Positions 39,029 through 47,106 of a stretch of 64,000 bases of DNA are shown piece by piece. This stretch comes from an uncultured Limosilactobacillus sp. (GTDB lineage Bacteria; Bacillota; Bacilli; Lactobacillales; Lactobacillaceae). A program made the position numbers and the translations under genes. The DNA lies in assembly GCF_934202705.1 (NCBI RefSeq), contig NZ_CAKPYE010000007.1, positions 38,500 through 102,499 on the forward strand, given 5' to 3'. Below the pieces are notes generated by a model that was not told where the DNA came from, did no database searches, and worked only from the letters and a program-made list of their open reading frames with translations. Positions within the stretch are counted from its first letter, which is position 1, and each line of letters opens with the position of its first letter.

Positions 39029-39078
39029 CAAAAATAATCCTTAATATACCCACATAAAGCGTTGATATATCAAGGATT
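39029..39078 (-). terminator. Terminator of the Val-Leu tRNA unit
   Basis: On the minus strand AATCCTTGATAT pairs with ATATTAAGGATT (one mismatch) and is followed by ATTTTTG. It lies about 25 bases beyond tRNA-Leu. Confidence 0.65.
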
Positions 39079-39103
39079 AATAAGGTTGATGAACCCTAGT
39101 AAA

Positions 39104-39186
39104 TGCGGATAAGAGGATTCGAACCTCCACGCCATAAAGACACAAGAACCTAAATCTTGCGCGTCTGCCAGTTCCGCCATATCCGC
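39104..39186 (-). tRNA. tRNA-Leu (anticodon TAG)
   Basis: An 83-base class II tRNA: acceptor GCGGATA with TATCCGC, anticodon stem CAAGA/TCTTG with loop TTTAGGT, a variable arm TGTCTTTATGGCG, and T-loop TTCGAAT. The TAG anticodon reads CUN codons. Confidence 0.95.
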
Positions 39187-39191
39187 AAAAG

Positions 39192-39264
39192 TGGAGGATA
39201 CAGGGCTCGAACCTGTGACCCTCTGCTTGTAAGGCAGATGCTCTCCCAACTGAGCTAATCCTCC
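39192..39264 (-). tRNA. tRNA-Val (anticodon TAC)
   Basis: A 73-base cloverleaf: acceptor GGAGGAT with ATCCTCC, D-arm AGCTCAGTTGGGAGAGC, anticodon loop TTACAAG and T-loop TTCGAGC. It is separated from tRNA-Leu by five bases and they share one promoter. Confidence 0.96.
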
Positions 39265-39285
39265 AAAATCAAAGTAACTTTAATT

Positions 39286-39314
39286 AGTTTAAGCTACTTC
39301 ACTTTCCTCGTCAA
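39286..39314 (-). promoter_or_regulatory. Promoter of the Val-Leu tRNA unit
   Basis: On the minus strand TTGACG (39309-39314) and TAAACT (39286-39291) are 17 bases apart, about 20 bases before tRNA-Val. It begins just four bases beyond the stop codon of the deoxynucleoside kinase gene. Confidence 0.75.
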
Positions 39315-39317
39315 GCA

Positions 39318-39959
39318 TTATTTAAGATTCAATTCTGTTAACTTTCGATCAACTAGTTTTAAAACTTCAGCTGCCGCCACGTCATCTTCAACAAAGTCAT
39401 ACTGATCACCATTAATGACCATCTTCGGACTCGCATCATATTGTTCATACCACTTCCGATAACGCTCATTCAATTCACGATAGTAATTATATAAGCTCGG
39501 ATCCTTATCAATTTGTTCAAACGAACGACCACGCTTTTTAATGCGTTTCAGCATGGTTTCAAAAGATACTTGAATATGGATCAACAAACTCGGAGCCTTT
39601 TGATGCTGTTCATCAGGAAGTTCCTCCATCATATTATCCAATAATGAGGTATAAATATCTGATTCAGTATGGGTGGCCCGTCCTAAATCCGCATTCAACC
39701 GAAACAATAATGAATCTTCAAAGATTGACCGATCTAAGACATTCAAATCATTCGTAAAGGAATCCTTAATCTCATCTAATCGGCGATTTAAAAAGTAAAT
39801 CTGCAGCAAAAAACCATATTTTTGTGGATCTTTATAAAAGAGTGGCAAAATTGGGTTGTCATCTACAGACTCAAAAAAGGGTTGGCTGTTTAAATGCTGT
39901 GCCAACATTTTAGTTAAACTCGTCTTTCCTGCCCCGATGGTTCCTGCTAACACGATCAT
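39318..39959 (-). CDS. Deoxynucleoside kinase (dAK/dGK type)
   Basis: A 213-residue nucleoside-salvage kinase that phosphorylates deoxyadenosine, deoxyguanosine or deoxycytidine. The P-loop GTIGAGKTS is at residues 6-14, the DRS motif is in LDRSIFED, and the LID arginines are in RIKKRGRSFE. Lactobacilli that cannot make their own deoxynucleosides often carry a tandem dak/dgk pair; only one gene is here. Base specificity is not readable by eye. GGAGG lies about 12 bases before the ATG, slightly far. Confidence 0.88.
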   Translation of the reverse strand: MIVLAGTIGAGKTSLTKMLAQHLNSQPFFESVDDNPILPLFYKDPQKYGFLLQIYFLNRRLDEIKDSFTNDLNVLDRSIFEDSLLFRLNADLGRATHTESDIYTSLLDNMMEELPDEQHQKAPSLLIHIQVSFETMLKRIKKRGRSFEQIDKDPSLYNYYRELNERYRKWYEQYDASPKMVINGDQYDFVEDDVAAAEVLKLVDRKLTELNLK

Positions 39960-40103
39960 AACGAATCAATTCCTCCATTAAAATTATTTAAAGCGACAAA
40001 GAACATTGTATCATTAAATGATTTGGTTTGCTGACAATGTTGAATTAATTAATCAACTGATTTTCTATGATCATTCATCATCACACCTGAATTCAAGTGA
40101 AAC

Positions 40104-40138
40104 AAAAGAGTGCTGAAAATAAATTTCAGCACTCTTTT
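40104..40138. terminator. Terminator of the lysine permease gene
   Basis: A 15-base perfect stem (arm AAAAGAGTGCTGAAA) with a five-base loop abuts the permease stop codon, ending in T's on both strands. Confidence 0.87.
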
Positions 40139-41617
40139 CTAGTTATCTTCTGCTTCGTAACTTTCACCTTTCGTTTTCCGTGATAAATCAACCTTTTCTA
40201 ACGGAATGAGGTGACTGCCATATTTTAACTTATAGTACAGATATAGAACAATAAATACTGGAATCGTCATGTAGGTCACAGCAATACTTTGCCAATCAAA
40301 TTTTACAAAAGCATCTAAATTTTGACACAAAATGACGACAACACACAAAATGAAAGCAAAAATCGGGCCAAACGGAAATAGCGACGCATGATACTTCAAT
40401 TCACTAACATCATGTCCCTGCTTCACAAAGGCTCGCCGAAACCGATAATGACTAATCGCAATTCCTAACCAGGCAATAAATCCAGACAATCCTGAAGCAC
40501 CAATTAGATAATTGTAAGCTTGTGGCCCAATGAACTGGGTAAACCAAATTAACAACCCGACAACCGTGGTTCCAACTAAACCATAAATTGGAATTCCCCG
40601 CTTATTAACGTAGCCAAACATCCGCCATGCAAATCCTTCGCGAGCCTGCGAAAAGAGCATTCGGGTGGAGGCATACATCCATGAATTGGCGGATGAAAGA
40701 ACTGCTACTAAAATGACCGTGTTCATCACACTCGCCGCCGCTGCTAAACCAGCCCGTTTAAAAACAAGGGTAAACGGACTCGTAACAATATCGGTAACAT
40801 CTGAACTCAGCAAGTTTTTGTCAGTATACGGCAAAATACATGCAATCACGAAAATTGTACAAATGTAGAATAACAAAATTCGCCAGAAGGTTGATTTGAT
40901 CGCTTCTGGAACACTTTTTTCTGGATTTTCTGATTCACCAGCAGCAATCCCAATCATTTCTGTTCCTTGGAAAGAAAATCCAGCAACTAGGAAGACGTTC
41001 ACAATTCCAGAAATTCCGTGAACAAATGGCGCTTTCTTGTATGTAAAGTTTTGTAGGTCAACTGGTCCACGACCGCCCATAATACCAAAAATGACTAGCA
41101 CACCAACAATTAGAAACACAATCACTGTAATCACTTTAACCAGCGCTAACCAGAATTCTGTCTCTCCATATGATTTAACAGATAAGTAATTAATGAGAAA
41201 AATTAACGCAAATGTAATTCCGCTAAACACCCAGGAAGGAACGTGGGGAAACCAAAAATTCATCACTAATCCCACTGTTGTCGCCTCAACGGGAACGGTA
41301 ATTGCACAATTCAGCCAATAGTTCCACCCAAGCGCAAACCCCAGGGCGGGACTGACAAATTTACTAGCATATGCCGCAAACGAACCTGTCAATGGGATGT
41401 AGGTTGCCATTTCTGCCAAACTGGTCATTAAAAAATAAACCATAATCCCCATAATCGTATAAGCAATTAATGCTCCACCAGGCCCAGCTGACGTAATTGC
41501 TGAGCCGCTTGCGATGAATAATCCAGTCCCAATCGAACCGCCTAGCGCAATCATTGATAAGTGACGAGTTTTCAGTGAACGATGAACTTGACCGTGGTTA
41601 GCTGTCTCTTTTGTCAC
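40139..41617 (-). CDS. lysP: Amino-acid permease, probably lysine-specific (LysP-like)
   Basis: A 492-residue APC (AAT subfamily) transporter with 12 hydrophobic segments. The N-terminal signature LKTRHLSMIALGGSIGTGLF and GAGFSFQGTEMIGIAAGES-like segment (AGFSFQGTEMIGIAAGE) match LysP-type proton symporters. The GTG at 41617 is chosen because GGAGGAT lies seven bases upstream; the longer frame runs into the riboswitch terminator. Lysine specificity is inferred from the lysine riboswitch upstream, which should shut the gene when lysine is plentiful. Confidence 0.92.
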   Translation of the reverse strand: MTKETANHGQVHRSLKTRHLSMIALGGSIGTGLFIASGSAITSAGPGGALIAYTIMGIMVYFLMTSLAEMATYIPLTGSFAAYASKFVSPALGFALGWNYWLNCAITVPVEATTVGLVMNFWFPHVPSWVFSGITFALIFLINYLSVKSYGETEFWLALVKVITVIVFLIVGVLVIFGIMGGRGPVDLQNFTYKKAPFVHGISGIVNVFLVAGFSFQGTEMIGIAAGESENPEKSVPEAIKSTFWRILLFYICTIFVIACILPYTDKNLLSSDVTDIVTSPFTLVFKRAGLAAAASVMNTVILVAVLSSANSWMYASTRMLFSQAREGFAWRMFGYVNKRGIPIYGLVGTTVVGLLIWFTQFIGPQAYNYLIGASGLSGFIAWLGIAISHYRFRRAFVKQGHDVSELKYHASLFPFGPIFAFILCVVVILCQNLDAFVKFDWQSIAVTYMTIPVFIVLYLYYKLKYGSHLIPLEKVDLSRKTKGESYEAEDN

Positions 41618-41632
41618 GATAATCCTCCAAAT

Positions 41633-41665
41633 AAAAAAACTTCTTCTGAGCGCACTCAAAAGAAG
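41633..41665 (-). terminator. Riboswitch-controlled terminator before lysP
   Basis: On the minus strand CTTCTTTTGAG pairs with CTCAGAAGAAG around TGCG and is followed by TTTTTTT, 16 bases before the GTG start. It is the expression platform of the lysine riboswitch; lysine binding should favour it. Confidence 0.9.
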
Positions 41666-41689
41666 ACCATTGCTAGTATAATCTTTGAA

Positions 41690-41852
41690 GCGCCCCGTAA
41701 ATATCCTTACGACAGTTCGCATGCTTTCACAATACGACCCAATTATGGTCATGGTAAATTAACCATAATTTCGGCAGTCGTTCATTTCTTAATCCGTCAG
41801 TGTTTACCCACTATTAACGGGAAATACTCATAACGACTGCATCCTCTTCTCT
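41690..41852 (-). ncRNA. Lysine riboswitch (L-box)
   Basis: The minus strand carries L-box landmarks in the right order: AGAGGATGCAGTCG, then ATGAGTA, GGGTAAACACTGACGG, GAACGACTGCCGAAA, a GGTT-type arm (ATTATGGT with ACCATAAT), TTGGGTCGTATTGTG, and CATGCGAACTGTCGTAAGG. The terminator follows and the lysine permease is downstream. The boundaries are approximate. An open frame on the other strand here is a shadow. Confidence 0.9.
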
Positions 41853-41866
41853 TTAATAACATTCCC

Positions 41867-41895
41867 ATTATACATGAAAACGTGGAACGCGCAAA
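41867..41895 (-). promoter_or_regulatory. Promoter of the lysine riboswitch-lysP unit
   Basis: On the minus strand a perfect TATAAT (41867-41872) is preceded at 17 bases by TTTGCG (41890-41895). The -35 touches the end of the GNAT gene. Confidence 0.7.
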
Positions 41896-41896
41896 G

Positions 41897-42355
41897 CTAA
41901 TTTCCCAGCCAGTAATACTGGAAGAGCTGCGGTAAATTGGCTTTTAACTTAAAGCCATTGGTTATCAGCACATGTTGAGATGCAACATTATTCACAGCGA
42001 CTTCCGCTCTAATAACTCTAAATTGGGTTACTTGTAGCACTTTACCGACGGCCATCGTCATAATATGCTGATGCCGAAATGATGGTTGAATAAAATAGCC
42101 TATCTCACCGCCATTTTGATATGGGAAAATAGTAACAACTCCCACCAGCTGGCTTCCATGCCAGATTCCATATAGTTCCGCTTGTATTAGCCAATTTTGA
42201 ATCACCCACCGTTGAAATTGTGAATCAGCACTTAATTGAAGCCCAGCACTGGCTGCTAATTGACGATCCTGCAATAACGCCAATAGTTTTGGCTGATCAT
42301 CAACCGTCAATCTTCGAATGCTAATGTTCTGTTTTGCTTGTTGTTGATTTTCCAC
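41897..42355 (-). CDS. GNAT-family N-acetyltransferase
   Basis: A 152-residue acyl-CoA transferase of the RimJ/RimL-like group. NISIRRLTVDDQPKLLALL starts the fold, GEIGYFIQPSFRHQHIMTMAV is the acetyl-CoA-binding beta4-alpha3 region, and NVASQHVLITNGFKLK is the conserved C-terminal part. The Q/RxxGxG/A motif is degenerate (RHQHIM). The start is GTG at 42355 with AAGGG eight bases upstream. The substrate is unknown. It is divergent from the hydrolase gene. Confidence 0.8.
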   Translation of the reverse strand: MENQQQAKQNISIRRLTVDDQPKLLALLQDRQLAASAGLQLSADSQFQRWVIQNWLIQAELYGIWHGSQLVGVVTIFPYQNGGEIGYFIQPSFRHQHIMTMAVGKVLQVTQFRVIRAEVAVNNVASQHVLITNGFKLKANLPQLFQYYWLGN

Positions 42356-42395
42356 TATAATTACCCTTAATAATTTACTTGGAAAGGAATCAAAA

Positions 42396-43199
42396 ATGAA
42401 AATTATCCAGCTACCTTTACAGAATGAACGCCACGCTACTCATGCAACTCTAACTGCCTATCTCCAAACACCGACCCCACATAGTCCTTGGCAGAAATTT
42501 CCACCATTAATTATTGTGCCGGGTGGCTCAATGACCCACATTCCTAAAGAAGAGACCGAAAAAACCGCGATTGCCTTTGCTGCTCGTGGATACCAAGTTT
42601 TCATCTTGCGCTACACATTTTTGTCTGAGCAAACACCATTATATCCCCAACCATTAATTGATCTCGCCCAGGCCGTTAAGACTGTGAAACAAAAACAAGC
42701 AGAATGGTGCTTAAGTGACCAGCTCTTTATCCTCGGTTTTTCTGCTGGTGGACATGTTACAGCACTTTATAATGACTATTGGTCTACTAAATGGTTCAGT
42801 CAACTATGCCATTGTCCCAATCAAATTTTACAGCCAACCAAAATTGTTCTAGGCTATCCCGTCATTGACCTGGATGCGGGTTTCCCAGCTGACTCGCATA
42901 CGATCTCTCAATGGACAGCCGATCCTCAAAAATACAGCGCAAGCTACCATGTCAATGAAGCAAATGTTCCAACATTTATTTGGCACACTCTGGATGATCC
43001 GTTCGTTCCGGTTCAAAATTCATTTAACTATGCTTTGGCATTGAAAAAATTTAATATTTCCCAGGAAATACACTTATTCACTCACGGGCCACACGGCATG
43101 GATATTGCTAATCAGCTCGTTGCTCATCATCGGGATGGTGATCAGCCACACGTTGCCCACTGGGTCGCGCTGGCCGATGAATGGTTACTAAACTACTAA
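42396..43199 (+). CDS. Alpha/beta hydrolase (BD-FAE/esterase-lipase group)
   Basis: A 267-residue cytosolic serine hydrolase without a signal peptide. The oxyanion segment is VPGGSM, the nucleophile elbow is GFSAGGHV (Ser about 120), the acid is in TLDDPFVPVQNS, and the histidine is in HGPHGMD. This pattern is typical of acetyl-xylan-esterase-like or carboxyl-ester hydrolases of lactobacilli. Natural substrate unknown. A AAAGGA site precedes the ATG. Confidence 0.85.
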   Translation: MKIIQLPLQNERHATHATLTAYLQTPTPHSPWQKFPPLIIVPGGSMTHIPKEETEKTAIAFAARGYQVFILRYTFLSEQTPLYPQPLIDLAQAVKTVKQKQAEWCLSDQLFILGFSAGGHVTALYNDYWSTKWFSQLCHCPNQILQPTKIVLGYPVIDLDAGFPADSHTISQWTADPQKYSASYHVNEANVPTFIWHTLDDPFVPVQNSFNYALALKKFNISQEIHLFTHGPHGMDIANQLVAHHRDGDQPHVAHWVALADEWLLNY

Positions 43200-43228
43200 A
43201 AAATGTCGGGGTTAACCCGGCATTTTTT
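43199..43228. terminator. Bidirectional terminator between hydrolase and PAP2 gene
   Basis: AAAAAATGTCGGG pairs with CCCGGCATTTTTT (one G-T pair) around GTTAA. It touches the stop codons of both converging genes. Confidence 0.85.
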
Positions 43229-43901
43229 AGTAGTATGAATGATGAACAATTCGCCAATTACTAATTCGTGGTGCAAAGAAAATATAGAGGTATTCAGCAA
43301 TTTGTAGCCAAGCATAACCTAGTAGCATCGCGCCAATTGTATCAAATGGATAATGTGCTAACAAGTAGACTCGGGACACTGCCAGCAGTGCAACAAAGAC
43401 AATTAATAATAACTGACAGATCACCCTTAACGCGGCACTTCTAAAAAGTGGAATCACTACGAGAAAAAGCACTACAGCTACCAAAAAGAAGCCGAGAACG
43501 TGCCCACTAGGAAAACTGAATCCGTCATCCTTAGCCATATGTTGAGCTGGACGCGCTCTTTTAACCAGGTGCTTCACAATAAAGCCTAAAGCGTCACCAC
43601 CAATAACAGTGCAAATCGCCCATAAAGCAGGAATTTTATACTTAAAGCCCCACAGAAAGAATGCAATAATAAAAGTCCAAACTAAATCCATCTTGGGACT
43701 ACCCAAAAAGCTAATCAAAACCATTAGCGTCCGTCCGCCTGAATGAACATTGGGATGTGAACTAGCGAAAAGTGCTTGAAGGACCGTATCAATCGTGCCG
43801 CTTAACATGGAATTTTTATAAATCATTGCCGCAACCACAATGAACAAGACACCACTAACAATGAGGCGTTTCCACCGTCCTGAATCTTTTTCAATTAACA
43901 T
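43227..43901 (-). CDS. PAP2-family membrane phosphatase
   Basis: A 224-residue protein with five to six membrane segments. The three phosphatase motifs are seen: KHLVKRARP, FPSGHVLG and SRVYLLAHYPFD. Such enzymes dephosphorylate undecaprenyl-pyrophosphate or phosphatidic/phosphatidylglycerol phosphates at the outer membrane face. The ATG at 43901 has GGAG eight bases upstream; the 15-codon extension is not conserved. It is followed by the ThrE pair in the same orientation but with its own start, so coupling is uncertain. Confidence 0.88.
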   Translation of the reverse strand: MLIEKDSGRWKRLIVSGVLFIVVAAMIYKNSMLSGTIDTVLQALFASSHPNVHSGGRTLMVLISFLGSPKMDLVWTFIIAFFLWGFKYKIPALWAICTVIGGDALGFIVKHLVKRARPAQHMAKDDGFSFPSGHVLGFFLVAVVLFLVVIPLFRSAALRVICQLLLIVFVALLAVSRVYLLAHYPFDTIGAMLLGYAWLQIAEYLYIFFAPRISNWRIVHHSYY

Positions 43902-43978
43902 AACTTCGTCTCCTGTTGAATTTATCCTGTTGAGTATAACATACATTTATCCAGACTAATGATTTCTTAACCAGATCA

Positions 43979-44434
43979 TTACCGATTTTTCCATTTTTTT
44001 GGTCGATAGTGCAATGCTGCATTAATAACATCACCTAGCCCAAATCCAAGTGTAATGGCCCCAGCAATCACGATGACCTGGTAAAGATACGACATTGCGG
44101 TTCCATTATTGCCAAGCACAAAGTTTCTCACCACTTGGTAAGACTGTCCGCCAGGCACAAAAGAAACTAACGCCGGAACATTGAAAATAATCATGGGTAA
44201 ACGGAAGCGTCGTGCCGCCATTAGGCTGAGCACTGAGATAGCAATTGCGGCCAGCAAATTACTCATCGCTAATCCTAAATGAAGATGATAGTACATCAAG
44301 ATATAAAAAATCCAGACCGTTCCCCCAATAATTCCCCCTGGTAGGTATGCCTTATGCGGAATATTCATGAGGATTCCAAAACAAATGGTTGCGACATCCG
44401 CTAAAATAAATTCCAAAATTAAATGCCAAATCAT
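43979..44434 (-). CDS. Threonine/serine exporter, small subunit (ThrE C-terminal half, DUF3815)
   Basis: A 151-residue protein with four or five membrane segments. PGGIIGGTVWIFYIL and the conserved VPALVSFVPGGQSYQV region match the second domain of ThrE exporters. The ATG at 44434 has AGGAGG seven bases upstream. It lies 11 bases after the stop of the larger half, so the two polypeptides should form one exporter, as is common in Firmicutes. Confidence 0.85.
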   Translation of the reverse strand: MIWHLILEFILADVATICFGILMNIPHKAYLPGGIIGGTVWIFYILMYYHLHLGLAMSNLLAAIAISVLSLMAARRFRLPMIIFNVPALVSFVPGGQSYQVVRNFVLGNNGTAMSYLYQVIVIAGAITLGFGLGDVINAALHYRPKKWKNR

Positions 44435-44445
44435 CGGAATTCCTC

Positions 44446-45198
44446 CTATGCATAACGTAAAACAATCACAATTGCACACCCAATTGCCATCGCAGTAATA
44501 ATTGCTTCAAGGGCCCGGGTTGGTCCGCTAATTAGGTTGCCTGAAACTAAATCTCGCGCGGCGTTCGTTAATGGCACGCCGGGTACTAATGGCATGACAC
44601 TGCCGATAATGATGTCATTCAAATTACCAGTCCAGCCGAGTTCAGTTGTTAAAACTGCCAACCCGCCAATTAACAAGGAAGACACAAATTCACCCATATA
44701 TTTAACTTTAAATTTTCGCAGTAAGTAAAGATAAACCCAGTAACAAGCGCCACCAATGATAAATGCCGCCCAGCTATCACGGAAGTCTCCAGTAAAAACG
44801 ATCATTAAAGTCAGGCTTAATACCGCTGCCCCAATACATTGAGTTAATACTGATAGCTGTGGAGTTCCTTTATCAACCCGTTTGAGTTGATTATACATTT
44901 CGCTCAAACTGATCTCTTGAGTTGCAAATTGACGCGAAATTTCATTCACCCGTGCCACCTTGCTTAAGTCATTGTGACGAGCACGAATATCAACAGCCTG
45001 AGCATTCGATTGATGTTCTGCAGAAACCACAATCCCGGTAACTGTAGTGAAGGCTTGAAAGGCATGGAGCCCAGCATTTTCTGCAATCCGATACATTGTG
45101 TCATTAACCCGTTCCATATTTGCACCGTTTTCAATGAGCAATTGTCCGGCCAATAACGCGCAATTAATTGCTAATTGACTCGAATTATATGCCGTCAT
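44446..45198 (-). CDS. Threonine/serine exporter, large subunit (ThrE N-terminal half, DUF1212)
   Basis: A 250-residue protein. A soluble N-terminal part (about 1-120, ENGANMERVNDTMYRIAENAG) carries the family signature, followed by five membrane segments (PLVPGVPLTNAARDLVSGN near 205-222). Corynebacterium ThrE has both halves in one chain and exports threonine and serine; substrate here is inferred only. It starts at an ATG preceded by AAAGGTGG and is the first gene of the pair. Confidence 0.86.
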   Translation of the reverse strand: MTAYNSSQLAINCALLAGQLLIENGANMERVNDTMYRIAENAGLHAFQAFTTVTGIVVSAEHQSNAQAVDIRARHNDLSKVARVNEISRQFATQEISLSEMYNQLKRVDKGTPQLSVLTQCIGAAVLSLTLMIVFTGDFRDSWAAFIIGGACYWVYLYLLRKFKVKYMGEFVSSLLIGGLAVLTTELGWTGNLNDIIIGSVMPLVPGVPLTNAARDLVSGNLISGPTRALEAIITAMAIGCAIVIVLRYA

Positions 45199-45253
45199 GA
45201 CTTAACCACCTTTCCTTTGCTTGTGGGTAACAAACAAAATCTCATAACAGATT

Positions 45254-45283
45254 AAAGAGGCTGGCATGCACCAACCCCCTTTG
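45254..45283 (-). terminator. Weak terminator-like hairpin after the MntR-type gene
   Basis: On the minus strand AAAGGGGGTTGG pairs imperfectly with CCAGCCTCTTT around TGCATG. There is no proper T-run, so confidence is low. Confidence 0.4.
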
Positions 45284-45291
45284 AAATCTGA

Positions 45292-45945
45292 TTATACTTC
45301 ATTAATAAAAATGTTGTGTGAAGCTTTAAACGAAACCATAATCTGGCTTTGATCCGCTAACCGTTCAACCACAATCGGTCCTTCGAAAGGTTCATGTTTA
45401 ATAATTCGCAGGCGATCATGTAAATGCAATCCCAGATCCGCTAAATAAGTTAGCAATTCATGATTATCTAGGAACCGTTCAATGATAACCTCTTCACCAT
45501 CCTGGCCATCCGCTAATAATCGATGACTAACATCAGAAAAGTGCCCATCGGCTGAAGGAATGACTCCCCCGTGCGGACAATTTTTGGGATGGTTTAAAAA
45601 ACTGTCTAGTGCAGTCGCAAGCCGGTCGCTCGTTTTATGCTCTAATACTTCCGCTTCAGGATGGACATCTGCGACATTGTAACCCAGCTTATCCACCAAA
45701 AAAGTTTCCCAGAGGCGATGTTTCCGTACAAGTTCTGCTGCTAGTTGAACTCCCTTAGGAGTTAGTGAAATTCCTGCATAAGGTTCATGTGCGACTAATC
45801 CTTCTTCCGAAAGCTTTGAAATCATTTCGGTTACTGAACCGGCCGCAATTCCCAGTCCAAGTGAAATGTCTTTGTTGGAGACCTTCTTTTTGCCTCCGCC
45901 AAGTTCAAAGATAATCTTCAGGTAATCTTCTTTCATTGGCGTCAT
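45292..45945 (-). CDS. DtxR/MntR-family metal-dependent transcriptional regulator
   Basis: A 217-residue regulator. The N-terminal winged HTH (MTPMKEDYLKIIFELGG, then NKDISLGLGIAAGSVTEM) is followed by the dimerisation and metal-binding domain (HRLWETFLVDKLGY, EAEVLEH, NCPHGGVIP), and a C-terminal SH3-like FeoA domain (about 150-217). That three-domain form is closer to DtxR/IdeR/SloR than to short Bacillus MntR. It is divergent from a CDF exporter, with a matching palindromic site in between. Mn or Fe as co-repressor cannot be told. Confidence 0.9.
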   Translation of the reverse strand: MTPMKEDYLKIIFELGGGKKKVSNKDISLGLGIAAGSVTEMISKLSEEGLVAHEPYAGISLTPKGVQLAAELVRKHRLWETFLVDKLGYNVADVHPEAEVLEHKTSDRLATALDSFLNHPKNCPHGGVIPSADGHFSDVSHRLLADGQDGEEVIIERFLDNHELLTYLADLGLHLHDRLRIIKHEPFEGPIVVERLADQSQIMVSFKASHNIFINEV

Positions 45946-46028
45946 GGATCGCCATCAGCCTTCTTTCATTCTAATTTATATTTTAAGTTGAACACAAAAC
46001 GATTATATCATATTATTAAGTCAACAAA

Positions 46029-46042
46029 TTTGGATTACCTAA
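46029..46042. promoter_or_regulatory. Candidate DtxR/MntR-type operator in the mntR-like/CDF intergenic region
   Basis: TTTGGATTACCTAA matches 11 of 14 positions of the TTAGGTTAACCTAA-type palindrome bound by DtxR-family regulators. It overlaps the -35/spacer of a plausible CDF promoter (TTGGAT-16-TATAAA, 46030-46057), so binding should affect the exporter. Confidence 0.55.
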
Positions 46043-46081
46043 CTTTTTTGTTATAAATATTTTTAAAGGAGTCCAGAATTA

Positions 46082-46987
46082 ATGGATAAACATGAAATTA
46101 ATGGTCGCCGCTTTTTGGCCGTGACGCTTTTAAATGCCACGATTACAGTCGTCGAGATTATTGGTGGAGTAGTTTCAGGCAGTTTAGCGTTATTATCAGA
46201 TGCCTTTCATAATCTTGGCGACTCGCTCTCAATTGTGATGGGATACTTTGCGCAAACGATTTCTGGTAAGCCAGAAAACAGCCGAAGAACTTTTGGCTAT
46301 CGTCGGGCAGAAATTCTTTCTGCTTTCCTCAATGCACTTTTCTTGATTGTAATGTCAATCTTTCTGATTGTCGAAGCCATTCAACGTTTAGAAAAGCCGA
46401 CCCCGATTAACGGAAAGGTAATGTTAATCGTTGCCATTATTGGTTTAATCGCTAATCTCTTATCAGCGATCCTCCTTCATGAAGGAAGCCATGATAGTCT
46501 CAATATTAAGGCAACCTATCTTCACGTTCTAAGCGACAGCCTTTCCTCGGTTGCTGTCATAATTGGGGCAATCATCTTAATGTACGTCAACGTTCCATGG
46601 CTCGACCCGTTGCTAACAATTGCCGTTGCGATTTACATTGCATTCGAAGCCTGGCCGATCGTTAAAAAGACCATTGAAATTTTAATGCAGTCAGCACCGC
46701 AGTTAAATTATGAACAAATTGAACACGATATTCTAGCAATTGAAGGTGTTAAAAATATCCACCATATTCATGCTTGGTCAATGGATGAACACCGCATTAT
46801 TTTTTCCGCACATATCAACTGTCGAGACATGAAAATTAGTGAATGTGAACCGATTTATCACCAAATTGAACAATTGCTTAGCACTAAATATAACATTAGC
46901 CACATCACTCTCCAAGCTGAATGTCAACGGGGACGTGACGAAAAAATGTTTGATACTAATGATGATGAAGTTCATCTTTGTCAATAA
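46082..46987 (+). CDS. Cation diffusion facilitator (CDF) metal exporter
   Basis: A 301-residue transporter with six membrane segments and a C-terminal cytosolic domain. The metal-site histidine/aspartate pairs are in TM2 (SDAFHNLGD) and TM5 (HVLSDSLSSV), the HD-HD set of zinc-type CDFs; manganese CDFs usually have other residues. There is no His-rich loop. The last residues are polar and acidic (NDDEVHLCQ). GGAG precedes the ATG. It is divergent from a DtxR-type regulator, which likely controls it. Zinc, cobalt or iron efflux is the best guess. Confidence 0.9.
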   Translation: MDKHEINGRRFLAVTLLNATITVVEIIGGVVSGSLALLSDAFHNLGDSLSIVMGYFAQTISGKPENSRRTFGYRRAEILSAFLNALFLIVMSIFLIVEAIQRLEKPTPINGKVMLIVAIIGLIANLLSAILLHEGSHDSLNIKATYLHVLSDSLSSVAVIIGAIILMYVNVPWLDPLLTIAVAIYIAFEAWPIVKKTIEILMQSAPQLNYEQIEHDILAIEGVKNIHHIHAWSMDEHRIIFSAHINCRDMKISECEPIYHQIEQLLSTKYNISHITLQAECQRGRDEKMFDTNDDEVHLCQ

Positions 46988-47045
46988 TTGAGAAAGTAGC
47001 GACCAATTCATCACGCCAGCAAATAGTGTCCTATTATGGTCATCC

Positions 47046-47089
47046 AAAAACGCCTAATTAGCAGAAAGGCCTGCTAATTAGGCGTTTTT
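47046..47089. terminator. Bidirectional terminator between CDF and VIT genes
   Basis: A 19-base perfect stem (arm AAAAACGCCTAATTAGCAG) with a six-base loop, T-rich at both ends, between two converging genes. Confidence 0.9.
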
Positions 47090-47106
47090 GAATTGTTCTA
47101 ATGATC

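Noticed and set aside
41582..41833. Open frame of 83 codons on the plus strand
   Set aside because: It lies antisense to the lysine riboswitch, its terminator and the permease start, has no Shine-Dalgarno, and its composition follows from the RNA structure.
43979..45198. ThrE gene broken into two by mutation
   Set aside because: Two separate genes, each with its own Shine-Dalgarno and typical length, is the normal arrangement in Firmicutes.
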